From Candidatus Methylopumilus turicensis (GTDB lineage Bacteria > Pseudomonadota > Gammaproteobacteria > Burkholderiales > Methylophilaceae), in NCBI RefSeq assembly GCF_000953015.1, contig NZ_LN794158.1:620001-684000 (forward strand): a stretch of DNA of 64,000 nucleotides. Direction: 5' to 3'. The position numbers were made by a program, and so were the translations under genes. This document shows positions 18,431-30,471 of the stretch, one piece after another (positions within the stretch are counted from its first letter, which is position 1; each line of letters starts with the position of its first letter). The notes beneath the pieces were generated by a model, which saw only the letters and a program-made list of their open reading frames with translations, searched no databases and was not told where the DNA came from.

Positions 18431-18898
18431 GTGTTAAATGAAAATTTAGTGAGTATTGATAAGCACATCGAAGCTCATGTGAATGTTCCGGGCGCACTAA
18501 TGCCTTTGCTTCACGCCATACAGGATGATATTGGCTATGTGCCAGAATCCGCTTATTCCAGGATTGCGAAAGGACTGAATTTGTCGGTGGCCGAAGTGCA
18601 TGGAGTTGTTTCGTTTTACCATCACTTTCGTACGCATGCACCTGGCAAGCATATCCTACAACTTTGTCGTGCGGAGTCCTGTCAAGCGATGGGCTCAGCT
18701 GATCTTGAGACGTATGTTAAGAAAACTTTGGGTGTGGATTATCATCAAACAACAGCAGATGGCGCAATTACGCTAGAACCTATTTATTGCTTGGGGAACT
18801 GTGCTTGCTCTCCTGCAGTGTCAATGGATGATCAAGTATGTGGTCGTGTGGATGTGGACCGTATGAATGAAATGATTGCTGAAGCGAGAAGTGCATAA
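18431..18898 (+). CDS. fdsG: Formate dehydrogenase gamma subunit
   Basis: The 155-residue protein is the NuoE-like [2Fe-2S] subunit of the soluble NAD-dependent formate dehydrogenase. The thioredoxin-like fold carries the four ligands in [11 protein letters not shown] and [13 protein letters not shown] at 18431 is the start, with GGAGATG before it. Its stop overlaps the fdsB start by one base (TAATG), so translation is coupled. It is the first gene of the fds operon. Confidence 0.93.
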   Translation: MLNENLVSIDKHIEAHVNVPGALMPLLHAIQDDIGYVPESAYSRIAKGLNLSVAEVHGVVSFYHHFRTHAPGKHILQLCRAESCQAMGSADLETYVKKTLGVDYHQTTADGAITLEPIYCLGNCACSPAVSMDDQVCGRVDVDRMNEMIAEARSA

Positions 18899-20448
18899 TG
18901 ACTATTAACGTATATGTCCCCAGAGACTCTAGTGCGCTTTCATTGGGTGCCCATAAAGTGGCTGCCAATATCCAAGCTGAAGCGGCAAAGCGTGGTATTG
19001 AGATCAATTTAATTCGTAACGGCTCTCGTGGTTTATTTTGGTTGGAGACCATGGTGGAAGTGGCAACAGCCAAAGGTCGTGTGGCTTACGGCCCTGTTAT
19101 GCCAAAAGATGTGGCCGGTTTATTTGATGCTGACTTCATTACAGGCGGTGCACATCCGCTCAATCTTGGTTTAACTGATGAAATTGAATGGCTGAAAAAT
19201 CAAGAGCGTCTAACTTTTGCCCGCGTTGGTATTACTGACCCGGTTTCTGTAGAAGATTATGTAGCGCATGATGGCTTCAAAGGCTTAAAAAATGCCTTGG
19301 CTAAGTCCGGTGCAGAAATTGTGAAAGAAGTTACGGACTCCGGCTTGCGTGGTCGTGGGGGTGCAGCTTTCCCAACAGGTATTAAATGGAACACGGTGCT
19401 GAATGCGCCAGCCGATCAAAAATACATTGTCTGTAATGCGGACGAAGGCGACTCAGGGACTTATTCTGACCGCATGATTATGGAAGGTGATCCGCTGGTG
19501 CTGGTAGAAGGCATGACGATTGCAGCTTTAGCCGTGGGCGCAACGCAAGGTTATATTTATCTTCGTTCAGAATATCCAGATGCCTTAGTCACGCTCAATG
19601 AAGCGATTGCGAATGCTTATGATGCTGGATACCTAGGTGATGATATTTGCGGTAGCGGTAAGCGTTTTCATTTAGAAGTACGTCGCGCGGCCGGTGCTTA
19701 CGTGTGTGGTGAAGAAACTTCTTTACTTGAAAGCTTAGAGGGCAAGCGTGGTTTAGTTCGCTTCAAACCGCCACTACCAGCGATTGAAGGTTTGTTCGGT
19801 AAGCCAACGGTTGTGAATAACGTGATTTCATTGGCAACCGTGCCTATTGTCTTGGACAAAGGCGGCAAATTTTATCAAGATTTCGGCATGGGTCGCTCAC
19901 GCGGTACCTTACCTATTCAATTGGCAGGCAATATCAAACAATGCGGCTTAGTTGAAAAAGCCTTTGGCATTACTTTACGCGAATTACTTTACGACTTTGG
20001 CGGTGGTTCGGCTTCTGGTAAGCCTATTCGTGCGGTTCAGGTGGGTGGCCCATTGGGCGCTTATTTGCCTGAATCACAATTTGATACGCCTTTAGATTAC
20101 GAGAAGTTTTCAGAAATTTGGGCTGTGCTTGGTCACGGCGGTATTGTTGCCTTTGATGACACCGTTGATATGGCTAAAATGGCGCGATATGCCTTTGAGT
20201 TCTGTGCAGTGGAGTCATGCGGTAAATGTACGCCGTGTCGAATTGGATCTACACGTGGTGTGGAGGTAATGGATAAAATTATTGCTGGTCAAGACCATGC
20301 AAAGAGCATCGCCCTGGTTCGTGACTTGAGCGACACCATGCTAAATGGCTCCTTGTGTGCTTTAGGCGGCATGACGCCATTTCCAGTGTTAAGTGCAATC
20401 AATCATTTCCCAGAAGATTTTGGCCTAGAGAAAGGTCAAGCGGCTTAA
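18898..20448 (+). CDS. fdsB: Formate dehydrogenase beta subunit
   Basis: The 516-residue protein is the NuoF-like subunit that binds FMN and NAD and passes electrons from the Fe-S clusters to NAD+. An N-terminal thioredoxin-like segment precedes the flavin-binding GLRGRGGAAFPTGIKWN motif (about residue 150) and CNADEGDSGTYSDR. The [4Fe-4S] ligands are CGKCTPC in ESCGKCTPCRIGSTRG plus a Cys in GSLCALG. It lies between fdsG (overlapping) and fdsA (18 nt gap, AGGAG ribosome binding site). Confidence 0.94.
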   Translation: MTINVYVPRDSSALSLGAHKVAANIQAEAAKRGIEINLIRNGSRGLFWLETMVEVATAKGRVAYGPVMPKDVAGLFDADFITGGAHPLNLGLTDEIEWLKNQERLTFARVGITDPVSVEDYVAHDGFKGLKNALAKSGAEIVKEVTDSGLRGRGGAAFPTGIKWNTVLNAPADQKYIVCNADEGDSGTYSDRMIMEGDPLVLVEGMTIAALAVGATQGYIYLRSEYPDALVTLNEAIANAYDAGYLGDDICGSGKRFHLEVRRAAGAYVCGEETSLLESLEGKRGLVRFKPPLPAIEGLFGKPTVVNNVISLATVPIVLDKGGKFYQDFGMGRSRGTLPIQLAGNIKQCGLVEKAFGITLRELLYDFGGGSASGKPIRAVQVGGPLGAYLPESQFDTPLDYEKFSEIWAVLGHGGIVAFDDTVDMAKMARYAFEFCAVESCGKCTPCRIGSTRGVEVMDKIIAGQDHAKSIALVRDLSDTMLNGSLCALGGMTPFPVLSAINHFPEDFGLEKGQAA

Positions 20449-20466
20449 AGCTGTTAGGAGAAACAC

Positions 20467-23310
20467 ATGAGTAAATATACTGATTTTGGTACCCCAGCGA
20501 AAACCTCTGACAAGACCATTACCCTTGAAATAGATGGTACGCAGATTTCCGTGCCAGAAGGTACCTCGATTATGCATGCTGCCATGGTGGGCGGCGTCAC
20601 GGTGCCTAAGTTGTGTGCGACGGATAGTTTGGATCCTTACGGCTCTTGTCGTTTGTGTTTGGTAGAAATTGAAGGCCGCCGTGGCTATCCAGCTTCATGT
20701 ACTACCCCAGTGGCTGAAGGGATTAAAGTTAAAACGCAAACGCCAAAATTAGCGGACATTCGCAAAGGCGTGATGGAGCTTTACATTTCTGACCATCCGC
20801 TTGATTGCCTCACATGCGCAACCAATGGTGATTGCGAATTACAAGACATGGCGGGTGCTGTAGGCTTGCGTGAAGTGCGTTATGGATACGATGGTGAAAA
20901 CCATCTCAAGTCAGAAAAAGATACATCAAATCCTTATTTCCAGTTTGACCCTTCAAAATGTATCGTTTGTTCACGCTGTGTTCGCGCTTGTGAAGAAGTC
21001 CAAGGTACTTTTGCGTTGACGATTCAAGGTCGAGGCTTTGAATCTAAAGTAGCCTCTGGCACTGAGAATTTCTTAGAGTCTGAGTGTGTTTCTTGCGGCG
21101 CTTGTGTGCAAGCTTGCCCAACAGCAACGTTGATTGAAAAATCAGTGGTTCAGCATGGTGTGCCTGAGCATTCAGTAACAACAACATGCGCCTACTGTGG
21201 TGTGGGTTGTTCATTTGACGCTGAAATGAAAGGTGAGCAGGTAGTTCGCATGGTGCCAAGTAAAAATGGCGGCGCTAACCATGGCCACTCCTGTGTGAAA
21301 GGCCGCTTTGCTTGGGGATATGCCACCCATCAAGACCGTATCACGACACCGATGATTCGTAAGAGCATCCATGATGCTTGGACTGAAGTGTCATGGGATG
21401 AAGCGATTAATTATGCGGCGAGTGAGATTGCTCGTATTCAAGCGCAATACGGTAAAGAGTCAGTAGGTGGAATTACCTCATCTCGTTGTACCAATGAGGA
21501 AGTTTACGTCACGCAAAAGTTAATTCGTGCGGTACTTGGCACCAATAACGTTGATACCTGTGCGCGTGTATGTCATTCCCCAACAGGATATGGCTTAAAG
21601 CAAACATTAGGTGAGTCAGCAGGCACGCAGACATTTGACTCTGTGATGCATTCCGATGTGATTTTTGTCATGGGGGCCAATCCAACGGATGGCCATCCAG
21701 TATTTGCATCACAAATGAAACGTCGATTACGTGAAGGTGCCAAATTGATTGTGGCGGATCCACGTCAAATCGATTTGGTTTCATCTGCACACGTCAAAGC
21801 AGATTACCATCTGAAACTGCGTCCTGGCACCAATGTGGCGCTGATCTCAGCGATGTCTCATGTGATTGTGACAGAAGGTTTGGTCGACGAAGCTTTTGTG
21901 AAAGAGCGTTGTGAGTTAGATTCCTTTGAGGATTGGCGTGCCTTCGCAGCCAAGCCAGAAAATTCACCAGAGGCGCTCAGTGAGACGCTGGGTGTACCAG
22001 CTGAAGATATTCGTGCAGCGGCTCGTTTGTATGCTACTGGTGGCAATGCAGCGATTTATTACGGTTTGGGCGTGACTGAGCATAGTCAAGGATCAACCAC
22101 CGTGATGGGGATTGCAAATATTGCGATGGCTACTGCGAACGTTGGCCGTGAAGGTGTTGGGGTTAATCCACTTCGTGGTCAGAACAACGTCCAAGGCTCG
22201 TGTGATATGGGTTCTATGCCACATGAATATCCAGGGTACCGCCATGTTTCAGACGATGCTACTCATGCCTTGTTTGAAACTGCATGGGGTCGTCCGCTCA
22301 GTAAAGAGCCTGGGCTTCGCATTCCTAACATGCTAGATCAGGCGATTAGCGGCAAATTTAAAGCGCTTTATTGCGTAGGTGAGGATATTGTTCAGTCTGA
22401 CCCAAATACTCAACACGTGACACATGGCCTTGAGGCGATGGAGTGTGTAATTGTGCAAGACTTGTTCTTGAACGAAACGGCAATGTATGCGCATGTGTTT
22501 TTCCCTGGTGCTTCATTTTTGGAAAAATCAGGGACGTTTACCAATGCAGAGCGTCGCATTTCGCCTGTGCGCCGCGTAATGACACCGAAAAATGGTTTTG
22601 AAGATTGGGAAGTAACGGCTAAGTTATCTTCAGCGCTGGGCTACCCGATGCATTACACGCATGCGTCAGATATTTTGGACGAAATTGCAGCATTAACGCC
22701 AACATTTAAGGGCGTAAGCTTTAAGAAATTAGACGAACTTGGCAGTGTTCAATGGCCATGTGATGACGAACATCCAGCAGGCACACCTACGATGCATATT
22801 GATGAGTTTGTGCGCGGAAAAGGAAAGTTTTTTATCACTCAATATGTGCCAACCACTGAAAAAGTGAATGCAAAGTATCCATTAATCTTGACCACAGGCC
22901 GTATCTTGTCTCAGTACAATGTGGGTGCACAAACGCGTCGCACGAATAACGTCACATGGCATACAGAAGATCTGATTGAAATTCATCCGCATGATGCAGA
23001 AGATCGTGGCATTAAGGATGGTGATTGGGTGGGTATCAGTAGCCGCGCTGGTGAAACCGTGCTGCATGCAAAAATTACTGAACGCGTGCAACCCGGTGTG
23101 GTTTACACCACCTTCCATCACCCAGAGTCTGGTGCGAATGTAATTACGACGGATAATTCCGATTGGGCAACCAATTGCCCTGAGTATAAAGTGACAGCCG
23201 TGCAGTTAACGAAGGTTTCTCAGTTATCCGAATGGCAGCGTGATTACAAAGCCTTTAGCCAAGAGCAGATTGGTTTTGTAGAAAACTCGAAAAACGAAGC
23301 GAACGTATAA
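20467..23310 (+). CDS. fdsA: Formate dehydrogenase alpha subunit, molybdenum-bis-MGD type
   Basis: The 947-residue catalytic subunit oxidises formate to CO2. It has an N-terminal [2Fe-2S] domain (Cys in DPYGSCRLCLVE), a NuoG-type His-Cys cluster (DCLTCATNGDCELQ), two ferredoxin clusters (CIVCSRCVRAC and CVSCGACVQACP), the [4Fe-4S] of the molybdopterin domain (CAYCGVGC), and the catalytic Cys-His pair in RVCHSPTGYG. The active-site residue is Cys, so it is not a selenoprotein. The C-terminus is a molybdopterin dinucleotide-binding domain. It is the third gene of the operon. Confidence 0.95.
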   Translation: MSKYTDFGTPAKTSDKTITLEIDGTQISVPEGTSIMHAAMVGGVTVPKLCATDSLDPYGSCRLCLVEIEGRRGYPASCTTPVAEGIKVKTQTPKLADIRKGVMELYISDHPLDCLTCATNGDCELQDMAGAVGLREVRYGYDGENHLKSEKDTSNPYFQFDPSKCIVCSRCVRACEEVQGTFALTIQGRGFESKVASGTENFLESECVSCGACVQACPTATLIEKSVVQHGVPEHSVTTTCAYCGVGCSFDAEMKGEQVVRMVPSKNGGANHGHSCVKGRFAWGYATHQDRITTPMIRKSIHDAWTEVSWDEAINYAASEIARIQAQYGKESVGGITSSRCTNEEVYVTQKLIRAVLGTNNVDTCARVCHSPTGYGLKQTLGESAGTQTFDSVMHSDVIFVMGANPTDGHPVFASQMKRRLREGAKLIVADPRQIDLVSSAHVKADYHLKLRPGTNVALISAMSHVIVTEGLVDEAFVKERCELDSFEDWRAFAAKPENSPEALSETLGVPAEDIRAAARLYATGGNAAIYYGLGVTEHSQGSTTVMGIANIAMATANVGREGVGVNPLRGQNNVQGSCDMGSMPHEYPGYRHVSDDATHALFETAWGRPLSKEPGLRIPNMLDQAISGKFKALYCVGEDIVQSDPNTQHVTHGLEAMECVIVQDLFLNETAMYAHVFFPGASFLEKSGTFTNAERRISPVRRVMTPKNGFEDWEVTAKLSSALGYPMHYTHASDILDEIAALTPTFKGVSFKKLDELGSVQWPCDDEHPAGTPTMHIDEFVRGKGKFFITQYVPTTEKVNAKYPLILTTGRILSQYNVGAQTRRTNNVTWHTEDLIEIHPHDAEDRGIKDGDWVGISSRAGETVLHAKITERVQPGVVYTTFHHPESGANVITTDNSDWATNCPEYKVTAVQLTKVSQLSEWQRDYKAFSQEQIGFVENSKNEANV

Positions 23311-23343
23311 GCGTCTCATTTCCTTTTGGTTGATTAAATCCTG

Positions 23344-24162
23344 ATGCCTGACTTTATCAAGCCGCTCATTGCAGAGGCGACCACAAGTCATGTGGTCGTC
23401 AATAAATGGCAAGCAGGTGAGTTATATTTGATTGAGGATTGCGTTGCTGAAGAGGTGCCAATTGCCATGGTGTATAACGGCATCTCGCATGCCGTGATGC
23501 TGGCAACACCTCAAGATCTTGAAGACTTTGCGCTCGGGTTTTCGTTGGCGGAGGGTATATTAAGTTCGCCAAAAGAGCTTTATGAGATTGAGTTGGTTTC
23601 GCAAACCTCAGGCGTTGAACTGAGAATGGAGATTGCCAGTGAGCGTTTTTCTCAGCTAAAAGATAGACGCAGAAGCATGACGGGGCGAACTGGCTGTGGT
23701 CTTTGTGGTGCTGAGAGCTTAGCTGAGGCGCTGCGTTTGCCTAACACAGTCAATCAGTCTCATCATACGTTTCATTCCGCTGCGATTCTCAAGGCACTTA
23801 AAAGCGCATCGGGCTTTCAAGCTTTGCAAGCCCAAACAGGTGCAACCCATGCAAGTTTTTGGGTGCAAGGTAGTGGTGATATCGTCATGGTGAGAGAAGA
23901 TGTCGGCCGTCATAACGCCCTCGATAAATTACTCGGGGCTATTGCCAAAAAAGATGAAGGGGATGGTTTTGTGCTGACCACGAGTCGTGCAAGTTATGAA
24001 ATGGTGCAGAAGGTAGCTGTTGCTGGTGTATCAATGCTGGTGGCGATTTCAGCACCGACAGGACTGGCCATTAGAATAGCGGAGCAATGTGGGATTACAT
24101 TAGTTGGTTTTGCGCGTGCAGAACAGTTTGTGGTTTATACCCACCCTGAGCGTTTAAGTTAA
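23344..24162 (+). CDS. fdhD: FdhD sulfurtransferase for formate dehydrogenase
   Basis: The 272-residue cytoplasmic protein transfers sulfur to the molybdenum cofactor of FdsA and is needed for its activity. The family signature is the CGLCG motif in GRTGCGLCGAESL, with the two catalytic cysteines, and the conserved GDIVMVREDVGRHNALDKLLG. In fds operons the gene is often called fdsC. It lies 33 nt after fdsA and 28 nt before fdsD. Confidence 0.94.
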   Translation: MPDFIKPLIAEATTSHVVVNKWQAGELYLIEDCVAEEVPIAMVYNGISHAVMLATPQDLEDFALGFSLAEGILSSPKELYEIELVSQTSGVELRMEIASERFSQLKDRRRSMTGRTGCGLCGAESLAEALRLPNTVNQSHHTFHSAAILKALKSASGFQALQAQTGATHASFWVQGSGDIVMVREDVGRHNALDKLLGAIAKKDEGDGFVLTTSRASYEMVQKVAVAGVSMLVAISAPTGLAIRIAEQCGITLVGFARAEQFVVYTHPERLS

Positions 24163-24190
24163 AGAGAATAAGTAAGTTTAAGGAAATAAA

Positions 24191-24415
24191 ATGAATATCG
24201 AGCAGTTAGTCACCATGGCGAATCAAATTGGGACATTCTTCAAGTCTTCACCTGACACAGCGCAGGCTAAAAAAGACATTGTGATGCATATCAAGCGCTT
24301 TTGGGCGTTAACGATGCGTCTGCAGTTGCTTGAACATACACAAAGCAACGCGGGTGCAGGTTTAGAGCCCTTGGTAAAAGAAGCGATTCTTGAACATCAG
24401 GCATTGCTTGCTTAA
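24191..24415 (+). CDS. fdsD: Formate dehydrogenase delta subunit
   Basis: The 74-residue protein matches the small FdsD subunit: MANQIGTFFKSSP near the N-terminus, then HIKRFWALTMRLQL in the place of the family's HI-RFW--RMR motif. Its role in assembly or stability of the enzyme is known only in part. AAGGAAATAAA precedes the ATG. It is the last gene of the fds operon; no clear terminator follows. Confidence 0.87.
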   Translation: MNIEQLVTMANQIGTFFKSSPDTAQAKKDIVMHIKRFWALTMRLQLLEHTQSNAGAGLEPLVKEAILEHQALLA

Positions 24416-24456
24416 TTTAATCATTCGTTTTTTGCCATTACACGTGCTAAAAATAC

Positions 24457-25149
24457 ATGGCTAATTTTCACGTGATCATTCCCGCAGCGGGCTCAGGAAG
24501 TCGAATGGCCGCTGATCTACCCAAGCAATATCTGCCGCTAGCAGGGCGCCCGATGATTGCTTGGACGCTTGAACCCTTTTTAAGCTGTGAACGCATATCT
24601 TCGGTACACATTGCGCTGAGTCCTGATGATAGCCATTGGCAAGCGCACGCACCCCATCATCCTAAGCTATCTATATTGCATTGTGGTGGCCTTAGCCGAG
24701 CAGAGACAGTGCTCAATGTATTGAAGGGTTTGCATGTCGAGCAGTCTGATTGGGTTTTAGTGCACGACGCAGCGCGGCCTGGGCTTACCCCTCAATTGTT
24801 AAACTATTTATTGGATGAGTTGCAAGACGATGCGGTCGGTGGTTTGCTCGCGACGCCTGTTGCTGATACGTTGAAGCGTGCTGACGCAAAAAACCGTGTT
24901 GCCAGCACTGAGCCTCGTGAAGGTTTATGGCAGGCGCAAACCCCACAAATGTTCCGTTACGGCATTTTAAAAGAGGCGCTAATTCAAGCAGGCGAACCTC
25001 CTACCGATGAGGCCCAAGCAATTGAGGCTTTAGGTTTCAGTCCCAAATTAGTCATCGGTCAGTTACGCAATTTTAAAGTTACTTATCCGCAAGATTTAGC
25101 CTTAGCAGAAGCGATGATTGCGGCATACCATCAAGAGGCAAGAAAATGA
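24457..25149 (+). CDS. ispD: 2-C-methyl-D-erythritol 4-phosphate cytidylyltransferase
   Basis: The 230-residue enzyme makes CDP-methylerythritol in the MEP pathway of isoprenoid synthesis. The CTP-binding loop [20 protein letters not shown] and the VHDAARP motif are intact. The stop overlaps the ispF start by 4 nt (ATGA), the usual coupled pair. Confidence 0.95.
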   Translation: MANFHVIIPAAGSGSRMAADLPKQYLPLAGRPMIAWTLEPFLSCERISSVHIALSPDDSHWQAHAPHHPKLSILHCGGLSRAETVLNVLKGLHVEQSDWVLVHDAARPGLTPQLLNYLLDELQDDAVGGLLATPVADTLKRADAKNRVASTEPREGLWQAQTPQMFRYGILKEALIQAGEPPTDEAQAIEALGFSPKLVIGQLRNFKVTYPQDLALAEAMIAAYHQEARK

Positions 25150-25625
25150 TCAGAGTCGGACATGGTGTCGATGTGCACCAATTGGTTGAAGGACGTCAGT
25201 GCATTATTGGCGGGGTGGAAATTGCGTATGAAAAAGGCTTATTAGGTCATTCTGATGCGGATGTTTTATTGCATGCAATTTGTGATGCCATGTTAGGTGC
25301 AGCCGGCTTGGGTGATATTGGCAAGCACTTCCCAGATACCGATGCAAATTACAAAGGCGCTGATTCCAGAAATCTATTGCGACATGTCGTCGCATTACTA
25401 AAGCAGCAGGGGTTTGCATTGAGTAACGTTGATGCAACGATTATTGCGCAGGCACCAAAAATGGCGCCACATATTGAACGCATGTGCATGAATATCGCCA
25501 GCGATTGTGGTGTTGCACGAAGCCAGGTAAACGTTAAGGCGACGACCACTGAAAAGCTAGGATTTACAGGCCGAGGTGAGGGAATTGCCGCTGAAGCAGT
25601 TTGCTTGATTGAGACGCTGGCTTAG
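25146..25625 (+). CDS. ispF: 2-C-methyl-D-erythritol 2,4-cyclodiphosphate synthase
   Basis: The 159-residue trimeric enzyme catalyses the step after IspE in the MEP pathway. The zinc-binding DxH (GHGVDVHQL) and the [15 protein letters not shown] motif are present, as is [17 protein letters not shown]. It overlaps ispD by 4 nt, and its 3' end overlaps the convergent smr gene by 4 nt, so no room is left for a separate terminator. Confidence 0.96.
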   Translation: MIRVGHGVDVHQLVEGRQCIIGGVEIAYEKGLLGHSDADVLLHAICDAMLGAAGLGDIGKHFPDTDANYKGADSRNLLRHVVALLKQQGFALSNVDATIIAQAPKMAPHIERMCMNIASDCGVARSQVNVKATTTEKLGFTGRGEGIAAEAVCLIETLA

Positions 25626-26272
25626 GCCTTTAACAGCACAATCACCGCACCACTACCGCCGTCATTCGCTCTGGCTTGTGCATAGGCAATCACTTCATCT
25701 TTTTGCATTAACCAATGACGGACTTTGTGCTTCAAAATAGGCTCTTTGTTACGAGAGCCGAGACCCTTGCCATGCACAATCCTGACACAGCGAATCCCGC
25801 GTTTTTTACACTCAGCTAAGAAGCTTGCAACCATTGCGCGTGCTTCATCGCTAATCATGCCGTGTAAATCTAGATTGGCTTGAACGACCCAATGCCCACG
25901 TCTTAGTTTAGTAAGGACAGCGGGAGATTGTCCCTCGCGCAAATACAGCAGTTCTTCACCACTTTCCAACTCATCCGCTGGAAAAAAACCATCACTTAAG
26001 GAATCAACAAGTGCTTGACGCTCGTCGCGGATAAATTGTTGAGGGATTGGTTTTGGTTTAGGGGGTTGATGGTGAATACGATCCGTATTTAATGGCCGCG
26101 CATCTTTAACAGCAGCTTTGAATAGATTTTCTAGCCTTTGTGCTTCAGCTTTTTCAGCCTCTTGTTTGAGTGCAATCGCTTTATGTTCCTCAAGCGCTCG
26201 CGCCTGTTCAGCTCGCTGAGCTTGCAACAGGCGCTTGGCTTCTTTGAGTTTTTCAATGACGTTGCTTGTCAT
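25622..26272 (-). CDS. Smr-domain protein
   Basis: The 216-residue protein has an N-terminal coiled-coil, Lys/Glu/Ala-rich region (residues about 5-55) and a C-terminal Smr domain with the LDLHGM motif and the HGKGLGSRN motif. Smr domains nick or bind nucleic acid (MutS2-type, and SmrB-type ribosome collision sensors); which applies here is not clear. The stop overlaps that of ispF on the other strand. It lies 30 nt downstream of trxB. Confidence 0.88.
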   Translation of the reverse strand: MTSNVIEKLKEAKRLLQAQRAEQARALEEHKAIALKQEAEKAEAQRLENLFKAAVKDARPLNTDRIHHQPPKPKPIPQQFIRDERQALVDSLSDGFFPADELESGEELLYLREGQSPAVLTKLRRGHWVVQANLDLHGMISDEARAMVASFLAECKKRGIRCVRIVHGKGLGSRNKEPILKHKVRHWLMQKDEVIAYAQARANDGGSGAVIVLLKA

Positions 26273-26302
26273 TGCGCGATTGCCTCAATCAGGCTTGCTT
26301 AA

Positions 26303-27316
<1,014 letters not shown>

Positions 27317-27431
27317 TTAAATTTGAACGATATTGAGGCTGGATGATTTTTCTTTGCAATACGCTTTAAAAAGACGCATGAAAATAGCTTGAAGCTTATG
27401 TGTCAGCCTCGTGTTTTATTGAGATTGATAC

Positions 27432-27440
27432 TGCTATAAT
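27432..27440 (+). promoter_or_regulatory. Extended -10 promoter upstream of ftsK
   Basis: TGCTATAAT is a perfect sigma-70 -10 box with the TGn extension; no good -35 is seen at the right distance. Transcription would start near 27447, about 55 nt before the ftsK start. It lies in the 248-nt region between divergent trxB and ftsK. Confidence 0.55.
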
Positions 27441-27501
27441 TGGATTGATTTTTAAAACTATCACCTTATTTTTTCATCCTTATTTCGAGTGATTCATTAT
27501 T

Positions 27502-29802
27502 TTGTTTTTCAATAAAAAAACAGTTAATAGTTCTAATGTGAGTAAGCATATTGATGCTGAAAGTGCTGGCTTAGCCAAAGAGGCTTGGTGGCTCTTTTTT
27601 GCAGTTATTGGGCTCTATTTGGTGTTGATTTTGGCATCTTATTATCATGATGACCCATCCTGGACACACAGTGCGAGTGAGGGTGCGATCGTTCATAACG
27701 CGGGTGGAAAGCTAGGTGCCTTGCTCTCGGATATGCTGCTTTACATCTTTGGGTTCTCGGCTTGGTGGTTTGCGGTCTTTGCCTTTTATGCGATTTGGTT
27801 GGTCTACTTGCGTCTTGATGTGGTGGCGCAGGGACGTAAGCCTCTATTATTTCTGAATTTCTTCGGATTTGGTTTATTGCTGATATCGTCATCGTGCTTG
27901 GAGTATGGACATCTCGTTCATCTTCCAGCGACATTGCCCCAGGATGCAGGCGGTGTAATGGGTAATATTTTTGATACGATGATTCGTGAATCACTAGGTT
28001 TTGTTGGATCAACCTTGGTCTTATTGTTTGCCATGGCGGCAGGATTCAGCTTATTTACGGGCTGGTCATGGATACTGATTATTGAAAAATTTGGTGGTGC
28101 TTTACTGGGCGCCTATCAATGGATGCTGACAAAATATCGGGATAGTAAAGACCGTGAAGCAGGAAAAATCGCGGAGCAACAGCGCACTGAGTTTGTCGAG
28201 CAAGAGCGCAAACGCACGGAAGATCGTGCGCCGATTCAAATTGAAACGCCAGTACTTGAAATTCCGAAAAGCGAACGTGTTCAACGTGAAAGCCAAGCTG
28301 CTTTATTTGCGACTTTGCCAGACTCACCTTTGCCACCACTGCATTTGCTTGATGAGCCTAAAGGCGAAATCGAAGTGCTGTCTGCTGAAACCTTAGAATT
28401 TACCTCACGGTTGATTGAGCGAAAGTTAATGGACTTCGGTATCGAAGTCAAAGTGCTCGCGGCGATGCCAGGTCCTGTGATTACGCGTTATGAGCTTGAG
28501 CCTGCTGCGGGTGTTAAAGGTAGCCAAGTGCTCAACCTTTCCAAAGATTTAGCACGTGCGCTTTCAGTGGTCAGTATTCGCGTAGTGGAAACCATTCCAG
28601 GCAAGAGTTGCATGGGTTTGGAAATTCCAAATCCTAAACGTCAAATTGTTTATCTATCTGAAATTATGGGCTCACAAGCCTATGCCGATGTCAGCTCACC
28701 CTTAGCTATTGCGATGGGTAAAGACATTGCAGGTAAAGCGGTGGTGGCCGACTTAGCCAAGATGCCGCACGTGTTGGTTGCCGGTACAACAGGCTCAGGT
28801 AAGTCGGTTGCGATTAACGCGATGATTTTGAGCTTGGTGTATAAAGCAGAAGCCAATAAGGTGCGCATGATTTTGATTGACCCCAAAATGTTGGAGCTTT
28901 CTGTGTATGAAGGCATCCCGCATTTGCTCGCCCCTGTCATTACGGATATGCGCCAAGCCGCAAATGCCCTCAATTGGGGTGTGGCTGAGATGGAGCGTCG
29001 CTATAAGCTGATGTCAGTGCTTGGTGTACGTAATCTTGCGGGCTACAACGTCAAAGTGCGTGATGCGATTAAAGAGGTTAATCCAATTACGCATCCATTT
29101 ACCTTGACGCCAGATAGCCCCGAGCCTTTAGAAGAATTGCCACTCATTGTGATTGTGATTGATGAATTGGCTGATTTAATGATGGTCGTCGGTAAAAAGG
29201 TGGAAGAGCCTATTGCCCGTTTAGCACAAAAAGCCCGTGCCTGCGGCATTCACTTGGTGGTGGCGACTCAGCGTCCTTCTGTAGACGTAATTACAGGGCT
29301 GATTAAAGCCAATATTCCGACGCGTGTGGCCTTCCAAGTGTCTAGCAAGATTGATTCGCGTACTATTCTTGATCAAATGGGTGCCGAAGCCTTGCTTGGC
29401 CAAGGGGATATGCTTTATCAGCCGCCTGGCACCTCCTACCCGCAACGTATTCACGGTGCTTTTGTGAGTGATGCCGAAGTGCATCGTGTGGTGCAACATC
29501 TCAAAACGCAGGGTGAGCCTAACTATATTGAAGGCATCTTGACTGGTGGCTCTGAAGACGGTGGTGAAGCGGGCGACCTTGGCGAAAGTAGTGGTGGTGA
29601 AGCTGATCCTTTATACGATGAAGCTGTTGCTATCGTGATGAAAACGCGTCGCGCCTCAATCTCTTCTGTGCAAAGGCAATTACGTATTGGCTACAATCGT
29701 GCTGCGCGACTGATCGAAGAAATGGAACGTGCAGGCTTGGTTTCATCGATGCAAAGTAATGGCAACCGCGAAGTATTAGCGCCCAATATTAATCAAGACT
29801 AA
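27502..29802 (+). CDS. ftsK: DNA translocase FtsK
   Basis: The 766-residue protein couples chromosome dimer resolution to cell division. The N-terminus has four or five membrane segments (residues about 27-195), then a short charged linker (about 215-265), then the RecA-like motor with Walker [13 protein letters not shown] and Walker [15 protein letters not shown], and a C-terminal gamma winged-helix domain ([18 protein letters not shown]) that reads KOPS and activates XerD. The start is a TTG at 27502; GTG at 27538 is the alternative, and neither has a strong ribosome binding site. lolA follows after 13 nt. Confidence 0.95.
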   Translation: MFFNKKTVNSSNVSKHIDAESAGLAKEAWWLFFAVIGLYLVLILASYYHDDPSWTHSASEGAIVHNAGGKLGALLSDMLLYIFGFSAWWFAVFAFYAIWLVYLRLDVVAQGRKPLLFLNFFGFGLLLISSSCLEYGHLVHLPATLPQDAGGVMGNIFDTMIRESLGFVGSTLVLLFAMAAGFSLFTGWSWILIIEKFGGALLGAYQWMLTKYRDSKDREAGKIAEQQRTEFVEQERKRTEDRAPIQIETPVLEIPKSERVQRESQAALFATLPDSPLPPLHLLDEPKGEIEVLSAETLEFTSRLIERKLMDFGIEVKVLAAMPGPVITRYELEPAAGVKGSQVLNLSKDLARALSVVSIRVVETIPGKSCMGLEIPNPKRQIVYLSEIMGSQAYADVSSPLAIAMGKDIAGKAVVADLAKMPHVLVAGTTGSGKSVAINAMILSLVYKAEANKVRMILIDPKMLELSVYEGIPHLLAPVITDMRQAANALNWGVAEMERRYKLMSVLGVRNLAGYNVKVRDAIKEVNPITHPFTLTPDSPEPLEELPLIVIVIDELADLMMVVGKKVEEPIARLAQKARACGIHLVVATQRPSVDVITGLIKANIPTRVAFQVSSKIDSRTILDQMGAEALLGQGDMLYQPPGTSYPQRIHGAFVSDAEVHRVVQHLKTQGEPNYIEGILTGGSEDGGEAGDLGESSGGEADPLYDEAVAIVMKTRRASISSVQRQLRIGYNRAARLIEEMERAGLVSSMQSNGNREVLAPNINQD

Positions 29803-29815
29803 ATAAGAAGACACC

Positions 29816-30451
29816 ATGAAGTTATTTAAAGCGCGTTTGATAATTATCTTAGTCAGTCTTTTTGCACAATGCTTACTCGTCCAAACCTGCAACGCAACTG
29901 GTTTGGAGCGCATGAAAGAATACTTTCAAAACATTCAAACTGCGCGTGCAGATTTTCATCAAGTGGTCACGGATAAACAGGGTCACAAAACACAAGATGT
30001 GACTGGTAGCATGCAGTTACAAAAACCTAATAAGTTTCGTTGGGATTACCACAAGCCCTTTGTTCAGCAAATTGTTGGGGATGGAGAAAAAGTGTGGCTG
30101 TACGATCCTGATTTAAGCCAAGTGACAGTTCGCGCATTTAGCAAATCAATTAGCTCAACCCCAGCGGCTTTATTGGCTGGCGGCAAAGAGATGGAGCGTT
30201 TGTTTGTGATCAAAGATGTGAGCCGTAAAGGCGATCTTGAGTGGGTTTCAGCCACGCCAAAAGCCAGCGAAACCGGTTTTGAGCGAGTGCTCCTGGGCTT
30301 CAAAGGGGATGCTTTAATGGAAATGGAATTGCATGATAGTTTTGGCAATCGAACCGCTATTGAGTTTATGAATACTCAACGTAATCCTAAAATATCAGCT
30401 GAGGTGTTTAAGTTCACGCCACCACCTGATGCTGACGTCCTCACGCAATAA
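29816..30451 (+). CDS. lolA: Outer-membrane lipoprotein carrier protein LolA
   Basis: The 211-residue periplasmic chaperone shuttles lipoproteins from LolCDE to LolB. A signal peptide (cut near CNAT) is followed by the family pattern ARADFHQVVTDKQG, QLQKPNKFRWDYHKPFVQQIV, GDGEKVWLYDPDLSQVTVR and ending FKFTPPPDADVL. Ordering ftsK-lolA-rarA-serS is common in proteobacteria. Confidence 0.94.
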   Translation: MKLFKARLIIILVSLFAQCLLVQTCNATGLERMKEYFQNIQTARADFHQVVTDKQGHKTQDVTGSMQLQKPNKFRWDYHKPFVQQIVGDGEKVWLYDPDLSQVTVRAFSKSISSTPAALLAGGKEMERLFVIKDVSRKGDLEWVSATPKASETGFERVLLGFKGDALMEMELHDSFGNRTAIEFMNTQRNPKISAEVFKFTPPPDADVLTQ

Positions 30452-30471
30452 ATATAGCCTTTCTGACTTCA